DNA from: Clostridium sp.
GTDB lineage: Bacteria > Bacillota > Clostridia > Clostridiales > Clostridiaceae
DNA length: 6,110 bases
Direction of reading: 5' to 3'
NCBI GenBank assembly: GCA_018372555.1
Contig: JAHAIU010000175.1
Span: 1 to 6,110 of the forward strand
Each line of letters opens with the position of its first letter. Position 1 is the first letter of the stretch. The notes beneath the pieces were generated by a model that was not told the DNA's origin, did not search any database, and worked only from the letters and a program-made list of their open reading frames with translations. The position numbers were made by a program, and so were the translations under genes. Shown here piece after piece: positions 4,601 to 6,110 of this stretch.

Positions 4601-6110
4601 CAACAGATGCAGTTTATGGTGGTGCGACTTCAAAGGGATTTAATAGTGATATTATAAGATTTATCAGAAATGATCATAGAGATTCTCAAGTATTAAATTA
4701 TCCTGCATTCGGAGGAACAGCAGATAATCCATTACTTGGAGGTTATAGACTATATGGATTTGAAGGATGGGGTGGAGATAGAGACTTCAATGAATATATA
4801 GTGCAAACATTTAATCAAAACCTACCTACTAAATTCTTACAACATTATATTGTAACTGATTGGGAAAACTATGAAGAAGGACAATCACCTGTAGGAAATC
4901 ATGAAAAAGAAATTACATTAAAAAATGATGCAGGAGATACAGTTGTTGTAACAAGAAAAGAAGAACAAAGAAATGATGATAATATTGAGCGTATAATCAC
5001 TTTAAATGATAAAGTAGTTTTAGACGAAGTTAAATATTTATTACCATGGACAGACGAAGATGGAACAGAAAAATTATACCACTGGAATTTAGATGGTGGA
5101 ACAACAACATGGGAGCTTCCAAATGGATGGGAAGGTCTTGGAAATGTTGTAATGTATGAACTATCTGACCAAGGACGTATAAATGAAATAAGTGTTCCTG
5201 TAACTAATGGCTCTGTAACTTTAGAGGCTAAAGCTGAAACAGCATATGTATTATCAAAGGGTTCTGAAGTTAAAGAATTAAAAAATGACTTTGGTGAATC
5301 TGACTATGTAGTAGATCCAGGATTTAATGGATATGCAGCAGGAGAAAAATTATCTTCTGATGAATGGTCAGGAGATATCCAAGATGAATCAGTTGTAATA
5401 GAAAAAGCAAATACAGGAGATCAAAGACTAGCATTTAATAGTCCTTCTGAAGATGTATCTGTAACTACAACTATTTCAGGATTAAAGAAAAATACAAACT
5501 ATGTAGCAGAAGTATATGTAGAAAATAACAGTGATGAAAAGGCAACTATAGAAGTAAATACAGGAAAAGAAACAGTTTCTAATTACACTGAACGTTCTAT
5601 ATTAAATAATTATGTAAAATCAGACCAAAAGAATGGAAGTAAAATGCAACGTATGCAAATTTCATTCACAGCTGAAAAGGATACAGCAGAATTAACTTTA
5701 TCTAGAGTAGCTGGAGAGGGAGCTACTTATATGGATGATATCCGTATTGTAGAAAAAACATTAGATAATTTTAAGGAAGATGGAACATTTACACAAGACT
5801 TTGAAACAGTAGTGCAAGGATTATATCCATTTGTATTAAGTTCTGCACAAGGAATTTCAGACCCTGCAACTCATTTATCACAATTAAATGCACCATATAC
5901 ACAAGCAGGATGGAATGGAAGAGTAATTGATGATGTAATTGAAGGTAATTGGTCATTAAAACATCATGATGCTAATACTGGAATAATATATCAAACACTT
6001 CCACAAAATTACCGTTTTGAACCAGGTAAAGTATATAATGTAGAATTTGATTATCAATCAGGACCAGATAAAGCATATGCTATGGTTATTGGAGATGGAA
6101 CAAATTATAC
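1552..6110 (+). CDS. Secreted GH101 endo-alpha-N-acetylgalactosaminidase (3'-truncated by window edge)
   Basis: A retaining glycosidase expected to release Gal-beta-1,3-GalNAc from Ser/Thr of mucin-type O-glycoproteins outside the cell. At least 1519 residues are visible with no stop, against roughly 1700 for characterised family members. Order: signal peptide 1-34; two tandem LamG-like modules, about 41-226 and 248-431, joined by a D/E/P-rich linker; carboxypeptidase-regulatory-like domain about 434-510; mutarotase-like supersandwich about 512-763; catalytic barrel about 764-1103; beta-sandwich about 1104-1243; galactose-binding-like modules 1254-1403 and 1404 onward. Aligned from memory to the pneumococcal GH101 enzyme, D976 in IYLDVW is the nucleophile and E1002 in RFTTEF the acid/base. 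D838 in GHDSA and H874 in GVHIN bind substrate, and W900/W902 in GWGWLDQ are the lid tryptophans. It closely resembles the C. perfringens-type enzyme. Any cell-wall anchor lies beyond the window. The family call is very secure; the exact core specificity is not. Confidence 0.96.
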   Translation, partial: MVSILKGSKKRLGAALTAFIVSCTFIFPSLHVLAAPKTMAHIKAGSGNGNGHFGSTNPEAFVLSDKKDITDEAISFQMKVGSTKNDTRFRFVTKYVDDNNWGYVAYDGATGWFTEYKNGDKTGYPGITGLPELNQDDMLNISAVYEENGLKLKVENKTSGESGEALINTADFISLKDKAGKIGFGAATYGTAYTDIYFSDVTVGDDIYTTYNAWTLYKEGLAGQVWEPSVVVTDDEEPEVPSEQGQKWIKLTGGSNNSGGHAYGNPAVKGPVLLLDNDKRMEKSGELSLKLKPSNNWGVFHTYVDDNNWLYIGYDSSSKWYYQYKLNGTESYPSISGLPAPVEGEELQMTISLNNETLAVTVNGTTARVTNQALISFADKTSGKGRFGVKTNGASSISFADVKYNGTSAMEDNWVFAAERIGQKVEEVYSKLVPVSGTVLNKDGDPIPEAVIRIGANSVKSDVNGRYQFDGLEIGEYNMAATKPGYEAYSKVINVEDKDNVINITLEEKTSLDLTQYDTISSNEMKVYIGKTFPVVARYQILKDVKEMEGQYFRGNETKLNTVAINGVKIVPTVTVEQTEADFRIYSMHVENTENNINFDMKIKVSVKENDLTWEVIEIKKVEGSAKIGTIDVPGLNLLTVDAVEEGANFAGAQTSTTTTSSGDVFIDFENGFVPSKTDSYLYGFLTNNKLSAGLFSNSEAEGDKRVVRNNGADTMSITSAPWYYELGDKNGQKAAAKYKDYPVSDLPVAKVAIAADENGDNDIDWNDGALAFRDIMNIPYEADVIKDMVNYRIVMNFASMASNPYLTTADNIKKVFLATDGLPQSVMLKGYGNEGHDSANSEYADIAEREGGVEDFQDLIKIAHDYNTEIGVHINAQEAYPEAASFNEDMLQKPIGNGWGWLDQSHVIDKLWDLSSEARWKRLVQFYDRINGTSFYNRAWPEAVVNSLGEVTASKEEIKADAEKRENNMDFIYLDVWYQDAWETRNVAKEINSLGWRFTTEFSAQGEYDSTWQHWSTDAVYGGATSKGFNSDIIRFIRNDHRDSQVLNYPAFGGTADNPLLGGYRLYGFEGWGGDRDFNEYIVQTFNQNLPTKFLQHYIVTDWENYEEGQSPVGNHEKEITLKNDAGDTVVVTRKEEQRNDDNIERIITLNDKVVLDEVKYLLPWTDEDGTEKLYHWNLDGGTTTWELPNGWEGLGNVVMYELSDQGRINEISVPVTNGSVTLEAKAETAYVLSKGSEVKELKNDFGESDYVVDPGFNGYAAGEKLSSDEWSGDIQDESVVIEKANTGDQRLAFNSPSEDVSVTTTISGLKKNTNYVAEVYVENNSDEKATIEVNTGKETVSNYTERSILNNYVKSDQKNGSKMQRMQISFTAEKDTAELTLSRVAGEGATYMDDIRIVEKTLDNFKEDGTFTQDFETVVQGLYPFVLSSAQGISDPATHLSQLNAPYTQAGWNGRVIDDVIEGNWSLKHHDANTGIIYQTLPQNYRFEPGKVYNVEFDYQSGPDKAYAMVIGDGTNY
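1672..2844 (+). repeat. tandem duplicated N-terminal LamG-like modules
   Basis: Two protein modules, residues about 41-226 (1672-2229) and 248-431 (2293-2844), are homologous. YVDDNNW occurs at 95-101 and 303-309, and YPGITGLP (124-131) matches YPSISGLP (332-339), both at an offset of exactly 208 residues. Across 95-131 versus 303-339, 19 of 37 residues are identical without gaps. Later blocks also match: ISLKDKAGKIGFG with ISFADKTSGKGRFGV, and SDVTVGDDIYTTYNAW with ADVKYNGTSAMEDNW. The pattern suggests a concanavalin/LamG-type beta-sandwich, probably for carbohydrate or mucin binding. The fold and function are inferred. Confidence 0.8.
2851..3081 (+). other. carboxypeptidase-regulatory-like domain in the GH101 protein
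   Basis: Residues about 434-510 show the usual signature of this small beta-sandwich: VSGTVLNKDGDPIPEAVI, then SDVNGRYQFDGLEIGEY, then a Tyr/Val-rich end before the next domain. In extracellular enzymes such modules usually act as spacers or adhesion elements. Here it separates the duplicated N-terminal modules from the catalytic portion. Confidence 0.85.
3841..4860 (+). other. GH101 catalytic (beta/alpha)8 barrel
   Basis: Residues about 764-1103 carry the family's conserved blocks: IDWNDGALAFRDIM, LKGYGNEGHDSA, GVHINAQE, GWGWLDQ, FIYLDVW, RFTTEF, GEYDSTW, RFIRNDHRD, GGYRLYGFEGW and LQHYIVTDWE. The D838-to-H874 distance (36 residues) equals that of the pneumococcal enzyme (D658 to H694, from memory). 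Between lid W902 and nucleophile D976 there are 74 positions instead of 38, and between D976 and E1002 there are 26 instead of 32. The active-site loops therefore differ from the pneumococcal model while all key residues are kept. Confidence 0.9.
5311..6110 (+). other. two galactose-binding-like modules, second truncated
   Basis: Residues 1254-1403, from DPGFNG to ATYMDDIRIVEK, form one jelly-roll module that resembles the corresponding part of the pneumococcal GH101 enzyme (shared NTGKE, NYVK and ATYxDxIR blocks). Residues 1404-1519, from GTFTQDFETVVQG onward with WNGRVIDDVIEGNWSLK and YQTLPQNYRFEPGK, begin a second module cut by the window end. Both probably help bind glycan or mucin. Confidence 0.75.

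Noticed and set aside
4436..4657. Open frame of 73 codons on the plus strand, another frame
   Set aside because: It overlaps the segment encoding the nucleophile and acid/base of the GH101 enzyme. The competing frame is clearly the real one.

Overview
The window is AT-rich, with A/T-ending codons throughout (aga, aat, gat, tta, ata), purine-rich ribosome binding sites and long AT-only spacers. That points to a low-GC Firmicute. The large gene resembles the secreted mucin O-glycan endo-glycosidases of Clostridium perfringens and its relatives, so a gut or host-associated Clostridium is the best guess. I cannot fix the species from sequence alone.

Layout, all on the plus strand. (1) Positions 1-1134 hold the C-terminal seven-eighths of a major facilitator superfamily drug-efflux-type transporter (DHA3/MefA-like). 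Its first two membrane helices lie upstream of the window. (2) Positions 1135-1551 are a 417-bp AT-rich spacer with no gene. It holds several inverted repeats: a weak terminator-like element after the transporter, a 21-bp hairpin whose T-rich flank faces the minus strand, and a small palindrome. It also holds a plausible promoter and several Shine-Dalgarno-like motifs ahead of the next gene. (3) From 1552 to the right edge one uninterrupted frame encodes at least 1519 residues of a secreted GH101 endo-alpha-N-acetylgalactosaminidase. The gene runs off the window without a stop, so its C-terminus is not visible. I followed the frame line by line and found no stop or frameshift.

The GH101 protein is modular. 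In order it has a signal peptide, two tandem copies of a beta-sandwich (LamG/concanavalin-like) module, a carboxypeptidase-regulatory-like beta-sandwich, a galactose-mutarotase-like supersandwich, the (beta/alpha)8 catalytic barrel, a C-terminal beta-sandwich, and two galactose-binding-like modules, the second cut by the window edge. The nucleophile, acid/base, substrate-binding Asp/His and lid tryptophans of the family can all be located. The enzyme is expected to act outside the cell and release the core-1 disaccharide Gal-beta-1,3-GalNAc from Ser/Thr of mucin-type glycoproteins. The transporter and the glycosidase show no sign of an operon and probably have unrelated jobs.

I do not see an undescribed multi-gene system. 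The points most worth a second look are a roughly 36-residue insertion next to the active site, the duplicated N-terminal module, and the unexplained symmetric elements in the spacer.
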